Shown: one piece after another, positions 17,495-25,221 of the stretch | How the letters are laid out: every line of letters begins with the position of its first letter | How positions within the stretch are numbered: position 1 is the first letter of the stretch | DNA from: Bacteroidales bacterium | GTDB lineage: Bacteria > Bacteroidota > Bacteroidia > Bacteroidales > UBA10428 | Reading direction: 5' to 3' | NCBI GenBank assembly: GCA_016931575.1 | Contig: JAFGEO010000138.1 | Coordinates: forward strand, 1 to 51,003 | DNA length: 51,003 nucleotides | Translations under genes and position numbers: made by a program | Notes under the pieces: model-generated | What the model was told of the DNA's origin: nothing | Databases searched by the model: none | The model's input: only the letters and a program-made list of their open reading frames with translations

Positions 17495-19063
17495 CTACCT
17501 GTAAAACTCAGCATTTTTAATCCTATCTACCGTTTCCAGAAGCTGGCGCAATTTCCGGTCATCGATTGCCTCCAGCGTCTCATCATAGTCTGCCGACTCA
17601 TCTTCCGAATCCGAGAAGGACTCCTCCCCTTCCGTAAACTCCCCATTCTCAAAATAATAGGAAGCCGCTTCTATCCGGACCGGGCAGCAGGAATCAGGCT
17701 CCACCCACCAGTTTGTGGTGGTATTTTGGTACTCATAGCTGCTGAGCTGTCCGTTTTCAAGCGTATAGGTCGCATGGGTACTGTACATCCCCTCCGGATA
17801 GTCACCGTAGGCATAGGAGATGGAAATAACACCCAGTTTTTTGGAATAAGTAACCCAATAGCTTTCTTCGATATTCTCAATCAGGGTATCCTTCCTGTAA
17901 AGCCTCAGGTTGGTGATCTCATCGACATCAGCGACCAGTGCAGCTTCATCCCCAACAGGAACACATACCAGACAATCATCTTTTTTCCGAAGGTAGATCA
18001 CACATTCATGCACCAACTCACTTTTATTTACTTTCTCATTTTTGGTCTTCTGTTTTTTTTGCCCGACCGGCTTCTTTTTTGAGGTTGGTTTTGGCGGGTC
18101 AGGAAAAGCTACCGCTTTAGAATTTATTTCTACCTCAATAAGACGCTGGAGTAACTGGCTGCGCTGAATGATTTCACCTCCCTGTTCCACCATGCTACTC
18201 ACTTCAAAATACACAAAGGGTGACTCATAGGCAGCCTCGCTGGCAAGCTGTTCCAGGATAAAATTTTCAAGCTGGGATAAGGTGTCAAGGTGACCTTCAA
18301 TAGCCGGGAGGTTCTTGATTTCTCCAATGATCGGTTCATATCTTAATCCGGAAAGAATGGATGCTTCTTCAGTATTTATGATTCCAACCAATCTCTTCCT
18401 GTTCTCAGTATCAGGTCCCCTGTCAACAAAAACTATTGTGCGTACCAGATACTCAAGCTCCCGGACACGGCACAGCAACATATATAGCTCTATGTCAGCA
18501 AGGAGACGGGTAGCTTTTTCATCCTCCTTTTCCATTATATCTCTTGCAGAAAAATATTCGGGCTCTCCTCCGCCTACCATAAATAGCTGCTTATGTGCAA
18601 TTTGCTTATCAACAGAAGTTAAGACTGGTGCGGTATACTGATCAATCTCCCCACCGGGTATAGTCGTCCGCTCAAATTCATACATGATTAACGGATCGTC
18701 ATAGTCGGCAAATTCGTTCAGGTCCCTCATAATGTTTCCCACTGGTTCGAGCAGGGAGTCTGTCAGGTGCATTAACTCCTTTACCCCGGTAATAAGCCCT
18801 TCCTTTTCAAGAGCCCGGAGATTATGCCAATGCTGAGGCAGTTCCACATCAAGAATATGAATCAGCTTCTGTTTATAGCAGGCGTCAGGCGCCCTGTCAA
18901 TCTGCACCCAGGATTTAGTCAGGTAGTTGATTTCCTGTATGCAAGTTCGAAACTGGTAGAGCTCGAAATCTGCCTGCAGACGATCGAATTTGGAGACGGT
19001 GTCCTGCGAGAACGCACTATGGACCGAAATAAACAGTGAAAGGATGAGGATGGAGGGTTTCAT
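17495..19063 (-). CDS. Secreted protein with internal duplication, unknown function
   Basis: About 522 residues from the ATG at 19063, which begins a clean signal peptide (MKPSILILSLFISVHSAFSQ); the longer frame from 19105 adds 14 residues that would spoil it. The mature protein shows two related helical halves of about 150-160 residues: the first has DFELYQF, QIDRAPD, YDDPLIMYEFER and GGEID, and the second has DIELYML, FVDRGPD, YESPFVYFEVSS and GGEII. After these come a lysine-rich linker (KPTSKKKPVGQKKQK), a beta-rich domain (about 380-480) and a very acidic tail (GEESFSDSEDESADYDE). No enzyme motif is seen. It is likely periplasmic or surface-exposed. The family is unknown to me. Confidence 0.75.
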   Translation of the reverse strand: MKPSILILSLFISVHSAFSQDTVSKFDRLQADFELYQFRTCIQEINYLTKSWVQIDRAPDACYKQKLIHILDVELPQHWHNLRALEKEGLITGVKELMHLTDSLLEPVGNIMRDLNEFADYDDPLIMYEFERTTIPGGEIDQYTAPVLTSVDKQIAHKQLFMVGGGEPEYFSARDIMEKEDEKATRLLADIELYMLLCRVRELEYLVRTIVFVDRGPDTENRKRLVGIINTEEASILSGLRYEPIIGEIKNLPAIEGHLDTLSQLENFILEQLASEAAYESPFVYFEVSSMVEQGGEIIQRSQLLQRLIEVEINSKAVAFPDPPKPTSKKKPVGQKKQKTKNEKVNKSELVHECVIYLRKKDDCLVCVPVGDEAALVADVDEITNLRLYRKDTLIENIEESYWVTYSKKLGVISISYAYGDYPEGMYSTHATYTLENGQLSSYEYQNTTTNWWVEPDSCCPVRIEAASYYFENGEFTEGEESFSDSEDESADYDETLEAIDDRKLRQLLETVDRIKNAEFYR

Positions 19064-19180
19064 GCAAATTTTTTTTAAATATAGGAAGTTGGGGGGACGT
19101 TGCAATGGAAGGTATTACTAATTGAAAAATAACAGGAAGGCGCATGATAGGAATTTTGCCAAAGAATATGGGGCGATAGA

Positions 19181-19199
19181 GAGGCCCAAATTGGGCCTC
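19181..19199. terminator. Perfect 9-bp inverted repeat, possible terminator
   Basis: GAGGCCCAA and TTGGGCCTC are exact reverse complements around a single A. It lies between the Crp-like remnant and the secreted-protein gene, both on the minus strand, so it could stop transcription of the first or mark an operator for the second. There is no clear T run on either side (minus strand continues TCTATCGCC), so the call is uncertain. Confidence 0.35.
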
Positions 19200-19232
19200 G
19201 CTACATTTCTCTACCGTGCATACGCCTGGATA

Positions 19233-19595
19233 TCATCGATCAGTCCAGATTGATAAGCTTCCTTTACGGCGGGCCAGCATTTGGCTGTTCTCTCTCGAAA
19301 TGCCGATTACTTCAGTATCCTCGCAGGCCTGAAGGTATTCAACGGATGGACTTTTCCTGGCATAGCTCTCCAGCGAAGTAAAAATGTCATCCTCACAATG
19401 GATCCAGCTGGTAACTTCACGGCCCTCATCCAGGTGGAATTTACGAACCAGCCCTTTCTTCAGGAACCAGATCTTATTGCAGCGCTGCCCGGCAGTCAGC
19501 AGGTACTCGTTCCTCCTGAAAGCGGCAGTTTCCGCGCGCAATTCCAGCTCGCGGATTACTACTTCAGGAAGTCGCACATACCGTTCGTTATTCAT
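19233..19595 (-). pseudogene. Truncated Crp/Fnr-type cyclic-nucleotide-binding regulator
   Basis: 120 residues. Residues about 25-105 are a cNMP-binding beta-roll of the Crp/Fnr type found in Bacteroidota (FRRNEYLLTAGQRCNKIWFL, LVRKFHLDEGRE, EVIGIS). The normal family length is near 190, with a second half containing the dimer helix and helix-turn-helix. Here the protein stops at SIWTDR before any of this. In another frame the DNA continues as a plausible short segment (AVKEAYQSGLIDDIQAYAR then stop), compatible with a frameshift or join to another broken gene. With no DNA-binding domain it is probably non-functional or acts only as a partner protein. The divergent neighbour is the GH43 gene at 19717. 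Confidence 0.65.
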
Positions 19596-19716
19596 ATCAG
19601 TGCCTGCATGAATGAGGGATCCGTTTCGCCCAAAGAGATAAACTCACTTTCGGAAAGCTATAGCTATTTGCAGATTTTTAGTATATTCAGCAGCAGATAA
19701 CTCAGATACAACTACA

Positions 19717-21060
19717 ATGAAACAGAACGGAACAAGGAATCTTTTCCTTTGTCTGTTGTATGTTATGACAGCAACAGGCTTGCAGGCGCAAAATCCATTG
19801 ATCACAGACCAGTTTACGGCCGATCCTTCTGCTCGGGTCTTTGAGGGAAGGCTCTATGTTTTCCCTTCACACGATGTACCCTGCGGTCCGGGTCAGGGCT
19901 TTATAGGCTTTTGCATGCCGGATTACCATGTATTCTCCTCGGAAAATCTTACCGATTGGACAGATCACGGGGTAATCCTGAGCCAGAACCAGGTCAACTG
20001 GGTAGATTCCAACCGCTACAGCTTCTGGGCACCCGACTGCATTGAAAAAGACGGGAAATACTACTTTTACTTTCCGGCGGTGGGTAAGGATACCACACAT
20101 TATCCGGGAATGTGGGTCGGTGTGGCAGTGGCTGACAAGCCCTGGGGACCATATTCACCTGAGCCGGTACCTATGGCTGGTGTGCGGGGCATCGATCCCA
20201 ATCCCTTTATCGACAGGGATGGACAGGCATACCTCTACTGGGCGGGGCGCGGCAGCCTTGTCGTAGCAAAGCTTAGCGAAGACATGAAATCCATCGTCGG
20301 AGAACCCCGGACAGTTACGAACCTGCCGGCAGGTTTTAAGGAAGGCCCCTACCTCTTTGAGCGCAACGGAATTTACTACTTCACTTACCCCACCGTAACC
20401 AATAAAACAGAAGAACTCGCCTATGCCACAGGGGATAATCCACTCGGACCATTCAAATACCGGGGCATTATCATGGATGAATCCCCGGTGGGCTGCTGGA
20501 CCAACCACCATTCCATCCTGGAGTACAAAGGGCAGTGGTACCTCTTTTACCATCACAATGACCTTTCCCCGGATTTCGACAAGAATCGATCGATCCGTGC
20601 CGACAGCCTGTTTTTTGAAGCCGATGGCAGCATCCGGAAAGTTATACCCAGCTGGAGAGGGGTCGGCCTGAGCCCGGCTGACAGCAAAATACAGATCGAC
20701 CGGTACAGCGACATCAGCGATACCTGTGTAAGCATCGATTACCTTGATGTCAGCATAAAGTCGCTCGGCTGGTATATACAATCCGATAAGGAAAACAACT
20801 GGATACGTTACAACCAGGTTGACTTTGGCGATAAGGAATACCTGAAACTCATGGTCCGTGCATGGCCCCGGGGATCTGCGGGACTTGAGGTCCATCTGGA
20901 TAAACCGGATGGTCCATTAGTTTCCTCGCTGCTCCTGGATCCGGCTGACAACTGGCAGGAATATATGCAGGTGGCTGCGGCGCCCAAAGGAGTTCATGAT
21001 CTGTTCCTCGTACTGAAAAGTAATGAGATGGTAAAACTGGACTGGATCCGCTTTGAATAA
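19717..21060 (+). CDS. GH43-family secreted glycosidase (arabinofuranosidase/xylosidase type)
   Basis: 447 residues with a signal peptide (cleavage after GLQAQ). The N-terminal five-bladed propeller (about 27-320) carries the GH43 catalytic triad: Asp36 (TADPSARV, general base), Asp160 (GIDPNPF, pKa modulator) and Glu209 (FKEGPYLF, general acid). The C-terminal ~120 residues (SDISDTCVSIDYLDV to VKLDWIRFE) are a CBM6-like beta-sandwich. The enzyme should remove arabinose or xylose side chains, or cut galactan, by inversion, and could act with the GH10 xylanase at 5647. No transporter neighbours. The upstream region is shared with the divergent Crp-like remnant. Confidence 0.9.
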   Translation: MKQNGTRNLFLCLLYVMTATGLQAQNPLITDQFTADPSARVFEGRLYVFPSHDVPCGPGQGFIGFCMPDYHVFSSENLTDWTDHGVILSQNQVNWVDSNRYSFWAPDCIEKDGKYYFYFPAVGKDTTHYPGMWVGVAVADKPWGPYSPEPVPMAGVRGIDPNPFIDRDGQAYLYWAGRGSLVVAKLSEDMKSIVGEPRTVTNLPAGFKEGPYLFERNGIYYFTYPTVTNKTEELAYATGDNPLGPFKYRGIIMDESPVGCWTNHHSILEYKGQWYLFYHHNDLSPDFDKNRSIRADSLFFEADGSIRKVIPSWRGVGLSPADSKIQIDRYSDISDTCVSIDYLDVSIKSLGWYIQSDKENNWIRYNQVDFGDKEYLKLMVRAWPRGSAGLEVHLDKPDGPLVSSLLLDPADNWQEYMQVAAAPKGVHDLFLVLKSNEMVKLDWIRFE

Positions 21061-21104
21061 TGAACTCCCCAAAGAACTGCATACATTCCTGTTGATCACG
21101 AGGG

Positions 21105-21347
21105 TTATTTGGCATCAGGATTTCCTTCCAGGTACCGGATAAGGTAATCCTTCAATTTCGATTTCTTGCCGGATTCCTCCTCAAATTCCTTCAGTAGTTC
21201 CAGGTCGTCCTTCATTCGTTCGCGTAACCAGCTTTTTGTGAGACTTACCACCTCCCCGGTTTCCAGGTCAAGCAGCCTTGGAACCGTATTCTGCATATAG
21301 ATGCCTCCATAAGTGCCTGTAGGAATATACATATCCTCACTGCTCAT
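21105..21347 (-). CDS. Short hypothetical protein, probably N-terminally truncated
   Basis: 80 residues from the ATG at 21347: acidic/basic and helical at the C-terminus (SWLRERMKDDLELLKEFEEE). The same frame stays open upstream to 21410 and reads like protein (FAKVEDLGRYFYF joins smoothly to MSSEDMYIPTGTYGG), but there is no ATG or GTG there. This suggests the piece is the C-terminal part of a longer gene whose start was lost. No family recognised. Confidence 0.45.
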   Translation of the reverse strand: MSSEDMYIPTGTYGGIYMQNTVPRLLDLETGEVVSLTKSWLRERMKDDLELLKEFEEESGKKSKLKDYLIRYLEGNPDAK

Positions 21348-21438
21348 GAAATAGAAGTACCGTCCCAGGTCCTCTACTTTAGCAAAAGGGTTCCCTGGGA
21401 AAACTTCGGGTTATCAGCTGCCCGATTGATGTAAAAAT

Positions 21439-22011
21439 CTATTCGATATCAATATCGTATTTATGCAGGAGCCCGGACAGACCTGCCCTGGAGAACTTTG
21501 CTTTCTTCATCCTGTTTCTTTCCGGATCGATGGAGAAATTGTATGCGGTCCGGAAATCGGTTTTCTCCAGCCGGGTATTTTCAAACTGGGCACCTTCCAG
21601 GTCGCAGTCGTCAAAAATACACCCCGTCAGATCACTTTCAACCCAATCCGTCTCCTTCAGGGTGCATTTGGTAAAGGAAGTACCTTTCAGCTTTGTGGAG
21701 TAAAAGGAAGATTGTGACAACAAGCACTTGTCAAAGCTAAATGAGAGTCCAAACTCATCGCATTCCCTGAAATGCAACCCCATCAGCTTGCAATCCCTGA
21801 AGCACGTATCATGGAAGGAAGTCCGAATCAGACGTACCAGGGTCAGGTTACACCGGATAAATTCACAATCTTCGAATTTACATTCCGAAAAATCCGATTC
21901 CGAAAAATCGCAGTCCATGAAGATACATTCCTCATAGAGCGCCCTCCTCAGCGGTACACCCTTAAAATCCTGCTTTTCAAATTTTTGCTCGGTAACAAAA
22001 TCATGTTCCAT
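21439..22011 (-). CDS. Pentapeptide-repeat protein
   Basis: 190 residues made largely of A(D/N)LXX-type pentapeptide repeats with many F, L and C at the central position (CDFSESDFSECKFEDCEF, ESDLTGCIFDDCDLEGAQF), predicted to form a right-handed quadrilateral beta-helix. The C-terminal end SIDPERNRMKKAKFSRAGL with LLHKYDIDIE is the conserved capping motif of a widespread cytoplasmic YjbI-like family. Distant relatives of the fold (Qnr, MfpA) protect DNA gyrase, but nothing here shows that role. No signal peptide. It stands alone between hypothetical genes. Confidence 0.88.
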   Translation of the reverse strand: MEHDFVTEQKFEKQDFKGVPLRRALYEECIFMDCDFSESDFSECKFEDCEFIRCNLTLVRLIRTSFHDTCFRDCKLMGLHFRECDEFGLSFSFDKCLLSQSSFYSTKLKGTSFTKCTLKETDWVESDLTGCIFDDCDLEGAQFENTRLEKTDFRTAYNFSIDPERNRMKKAKFSRAGLSGLLHKYDIDIE

Positions 22012-22089
22012 GGTCAGAAATACGCTATTCGATGAAAAGATGTGAAAGTCTGGTTAAGCCTTTGGCAGGATATCATCCCGGGCCATTTA

Positions 22090-22725
22090 TTACTTCGGAG
22101 ATACCGGATCCCAGAGGCTCTCACCCGGGGGATTTTCGCCTAACATTTCCAGAGCCATAAAAATAAAATCGTTCTCCTGGATGTCTTGTGCTTTCAGATA
22201 AGCGCATAGAGCATCTTCAGCAGGTTTCATCACGGAAGTCAGATCGATCTTCCAGCCATCTGCTTCCCTGTCGAACTGAAAAAAGTATGGGGATGCCTGT
22301 CCGTTTGATTCCATGATCCCTTTCGCTGAATCTCCCGACACTTTTACATTTCCAAGTTCCAGGCCTGACACACTATTCTTTCCGATCATCCCCTGGTTGA
22401 CGGCATAGATAAACAGTGATTTACCATCCATCCTGCGCAGGAGTTCAGGGTCCACCCGGTACCGAATGGTAAGCACCATCATCCGGTCCATAAATCCCAG
22501 TTGTTCAACAGTTGTTTTATCGGCAGTGAACACCAATTCCAGCATCCTTTCATAATACCTGATTGTGGACTTGTCCACCCAATCTAAAGCCTTCTCTCCC
22601 TGTGCAGCCAGGATAGCTGATCTATAGCCTTCAAAACAGCTTCTTATATCCTGTTCATCATCCCCGGCAAACATACGGGATGAGAGAAGTAGTAGGGACA
22701 TGCAGATAATGAGTAGTTTTTTCAT
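22090..22725 (-). CDS. Exported protein, possible NTF2-like fold, unknown function
   Basis: 211 residues with signal peptide MKKLLIICMSLLLLSSRMFA. The N-terminal mature part (DIRSCFEGYRSAILAAQGEKALDW then a helix) has the look of NTF2/SnoaL-like or DUF4878-like domains, with beta strands following (PYFFQFDREADGWKIDLTSV). That WKIDL pattern is common in such domains. No catalytic residues recognisable. 40 bp separates it from the upstream minus-strand gene at 22766, so the two may be co-transcribed. Confidence 0.7.
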   Translation of the reverse strand: MKKLLIICMSLLLLSSRMFAGDDEQDIRSCFEGYRSAILAAQGEKALDWVDKSTIRYYERMLELVFTADKTTVEQLGFMDRMMVLTIRYRVDPELLRRMDGKSLFIYAVNQGMIGKNSVSGLELGNVKVSGDSAKGIMESNGQASPYFFQFDREADGWKIDLTSVMKPAEDALCAYLKAQDIQENDFIFMALEMLGENPPGESLWDPVSPK

Positions 22726-22765
22726 GTGATAATTGGTTGATAATACTTTCGATTATTTGATCCTG

Positions 22766-23200
22766 TTAATACTTACCTGCCAGAAGGGCCATTCTCTTCA
22801 GGAACAGTTCAAGGTCGTTGCTGAACACCTGTCCATTTCCAGAGATTTCTTCCTGGTTTTCAAAAACGGCAAGATGCAGTTTTTTATTTGAATTCAGGCA
22901 GATGCAGAATCCCTTAAGCCGGTCATGCCCGAAATTCATGTTCTCAAGGAAGATTTCCTTCCTGCTGATCTCCCTGATATTTTCCAGCTTAATGGCAAAA
23001 GTTTTTTTTCTGAAGCCACCGAAAAAATTTCCAAATCCCAGACGCGCCCTCTGGAACAGGATTGCATCATCAGCAATTTTGGCAACATACATAGGTACAG
23101 CGAGATATCGCCAGTTAAACAAAAGGTGCCAGCTTGCGAGACTGCTTCGTGAAAGAAGCACCAGGGATGTTTTTGGGACAGAACTGAGATCGATTTTCAA
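22766..23200 (-). CDS. Hypothetical protein, possible bacterial PH-like domain
   Basis: 144 residues without a signal peptide. Residues about 25-115 look beta-rich, with a repeated strand pattern (AILFQRARLGF, TFAIKLENIREISR, GFCICLNSNKKLHLAVFE) and a C-terminal amphipathic helix (SNDLELFLKRMALLAG). This order is that of bacterial PH-like domains, but the assignment is weak. It is cytoplasmic by prediction and shares its strand with the NTF2-like gene downstream. Confidence 0.5.
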   Translation of the reverse strand: MKIDLSSVPKTSLVLLSRSSLASWHLLFNWRYLAVPMYVAKIADDAILFQRARLGFGNFFGGFRKKTFAIKLENIREISRKEIFLENMNFGHDRLKGFCICLNSNKKLHLAVFENQEEISGNGQVFSNDLELFLKRMALLAGKY

Positions 23201-23257
23201 GGTTCGCTAAGATTAGGTTACGAGTTGCTCCGGCAGCACAAAATACAATTTTCACTT

Positions 23258-23290
23258 TTTGGAAACAAACTAAAAAGAATAATATCTTTA
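23258..23290 (+). promoter_or_regulatory. Bacteroidota promoter of the beta-helix gene
   Basis: TTTG at 23258-23261, a 21-nt spacer and TATCTTTA at 23283-23290 (one mismatch to TAnnTTTG) match the Bacteroidota housekeeping promoter. The predicted transcript start near 23297 leaves a leader of about 40 nt before the ATG at 23336. Confidence 0.5.
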
Positions 23291-23335
23291 TATCAACTTA
23301 ATCAGATTAATACTCATAACTAATTTATTTTAATT

Positions 23336-25213
23336 ATGATCAGATCCATTTTTACAATTCCTTGCAATACGAAAATCTTTGTATTGACGAGTTTGCTTAT
23401 ATGCCTGCTCCTGACTGGTCAATCCCTTGCAGGACAGCCATCCGGAGGCCCGTATGGGCCTGTTCCTCAAAAATTTAACCTGCCGGAAACTTACGGACGA
23501 TTTATTTACACGGCTCCCGATGGAAATGCAGACAGCCAGGGTATAAGCCCTGAAAGTCCCACCAGTTTGGATAATGCCGTCAAACTGGCAACGGCCGGTG
23601 ATGCAATTATCCTTCGTGGCGGAACATATCGGACCGGAAACCTGGTGTTTAACCAGGGGATTTTGTTCCAGGCCTATGACAACGAATTACCCGTCCTTAA
23701 AGGGACCTATGTTGCCAGCGATTGGAAAAACCTGGGGAACGGATTATGGACAACCCACTGGGATTACCTTTTCCCCATGGAACCTCAGGGATGGTGGCAC
23801 CGTGACAGATCGGGGAAGCAGACTCCCCTCCACCGCTTCAATAACGACATGGTATTTTTCGATGGTGAATTCCTGCAATCTGCAGCTTATGAGGGTGAAG
23901 TTAATGAAAACACATTCTACATCGATTATGAAACAGGAACTGTGTATATCGGGCAGGACCCAACCAATCACCTGGTGGAAATCACAGCTTTTGATGTAGC
24001 TATGTTACGCACGACAGATACGGTAGACGGAAAGAAACCGGATAAAGCCGGCCCTACAATCCGTGGTATCTCCTTTACCCAGTATGCCTATCGGGCTATT
24101 GAGATCGAAGGCTTCGATCCGGATGGTATATCAGCTGAAGCTGCACATGGGAAAGATGTTGTCGGGACGACGATAGAGCATTGCTCGATCTCTTACTGCT
24201 CGAGGGTGGCAGCCTATCTCCGGGGCGATAGTCTCACCATGCGACACTGTCATATCAGCCACACCAGCACAGAAGGAATTTTCCTGTTAGCCTCCTCGGA
24301 CGCACTGTTTGAGAAGAATATTTTTGAAGAAAATAACATAGAACACATCGATGGATATTACCCTGCAGCTGTCAAGATCTTCAACCAGTGTTACCGGGTA
24401 AGCTGTAATGACAACCTGATCAGGAACCTTCCCTGGTCGAATGGTATCTGGTACGATGTTGGGAATGTTGACGGCGTATTCACAAATAATTGGGTTGAAA
24501 ATGTCGGTTTCAATACGTTCACGATCAATCGGGAAAACCTGTGGCCCAGTCAGAACGGATTTTTCTTCGAAATCTCAAAAGGTATCGTATGCGCAGGAAA
24601 TGTCTTTGTGAATTGTGATCATGGGCTTATGATCCTGAACTCATCAGGAGCAAAAATCTGGAACAATACCTTTGTAAACAGCATGCTGACGATCGGGCGG
24701 ACCAATCGGAGCGCGGTGGGTGACCATTTTGACTGGCACCCCGCCACCGGACCCGATGTAGATGAACGGACAGGCCATGTGGTAAAAAATAACCTGATTG
24801 CCGCCGATCCCACATTTAAACGTCCTTTGGTCTTTATCTGGCAGGAGAATAAACTATGCGGAACGCTTAATGACCCACAGCCTGAAGGCCTGGATTTCAA
24901 TGCATATATCAGGAATGCAACAGTTCCGGGCCAGGACCTCCTGCTCTGGGGGCCTTCCGGTACCGGTTCTCCGTGTACCAAAGCCTATAAGTCCCTGGAG
25001 GAATTCCGTGCAGAAAATGAATATTTTTCGAAAAACAGCAGCGAATACCTATATCAGAATATACCGGTTTTCAAGGGTGCACACCTGAATAATTTCCACC
25101 TTTCCCAGGATAGTCCTGTCATCGGTAAAGGGACCGATATCCCGGAAAAAATCAGGAACCTGCTTCGGGAATACTCAGAAAATCCTTACGTGGGGGCATA
25201 TCCTCCGCAATAG
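23336..25213 (+). CDS. Secreted right-handed parallel beta-helix protein (pectate lyase-like)
   Basis: 625 residues. The signal peptide ends LTGQSLAGQ. Residues about 55-110 match the DUF1565-type entry (AVKLATAGDAIILRGGTYR), and residues about 230-470 show repeated beta-helix coils (GTTIEHCSISYCSRVAAYLRG, NIFEENNIEHIDGYY, NNTFVNS). This fold is shared by polysaccharide lyases, glycosidases and epimerases. No certain catalytic set can be named, though His/Asp-rich turns are present. No T9SS domain, so probably periplasmic or released otherwise. The convergent histidine-kinase gene ends 8 bp away. A role in plant or algal polysaccharide attack is inferred from the GH10, GH2 and GH43 genes in the window. 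Confidence 0.85.
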   Translation: MIRSIFTIPCNTKIFVLTSLLICLLLTGQSLAGQPSGGPYGPVPQKFNLPETYGRFIYTAPDGNADSQGISPESPTSLDNAVKLATAGDAIILRGGTYRTGNLVFNQGILFQAYDNELPVLKGTYVASDWKNLGNGLWTTHWDYLFPMEPQGWWHRDRSGKQTPLHRFNNDMVFFDGEFLQSAAYEGEVNENTFYIDYETGTVYIGQDPTNHLVEITAFDVAMLRTTDTVDGKKPDKAGPTIRGISFTQYAYRAIEIEGFDPDGISAEAAHGKDVVGTTIEHCSISYCSRVAAYLRGDSLTMRHCHISHTSTEGIFLLASSDALFEKNIFEENNIEHIDGYYPAAVKIFNQCYRVSCNDNLIRNLPWSNGIWYDVGNVDGVFTNNWVENVGFNTFTINRENLWPSQNGFFFEISKGIVCAGNVFVNCDHGLMILNSSGAKIWNNTFVNSMLTIGRTNRSAVGDHFDWHPATGPDVDERTGHVVKNNLIAADPTFKRPLVFIWQENKLCGTLNDPQPEGLDFNAYIRNATVPGQDLLLWGPSGTGSPCTKAYKSLEEFRAENEYFSKNSSEYLYQNIPVFKGAHLNNFHLSQDSPVIGKGTDIPEKIRNLLREYSENPYVGAYPPQ

Positions 25214-25221
25214 CACATTCA

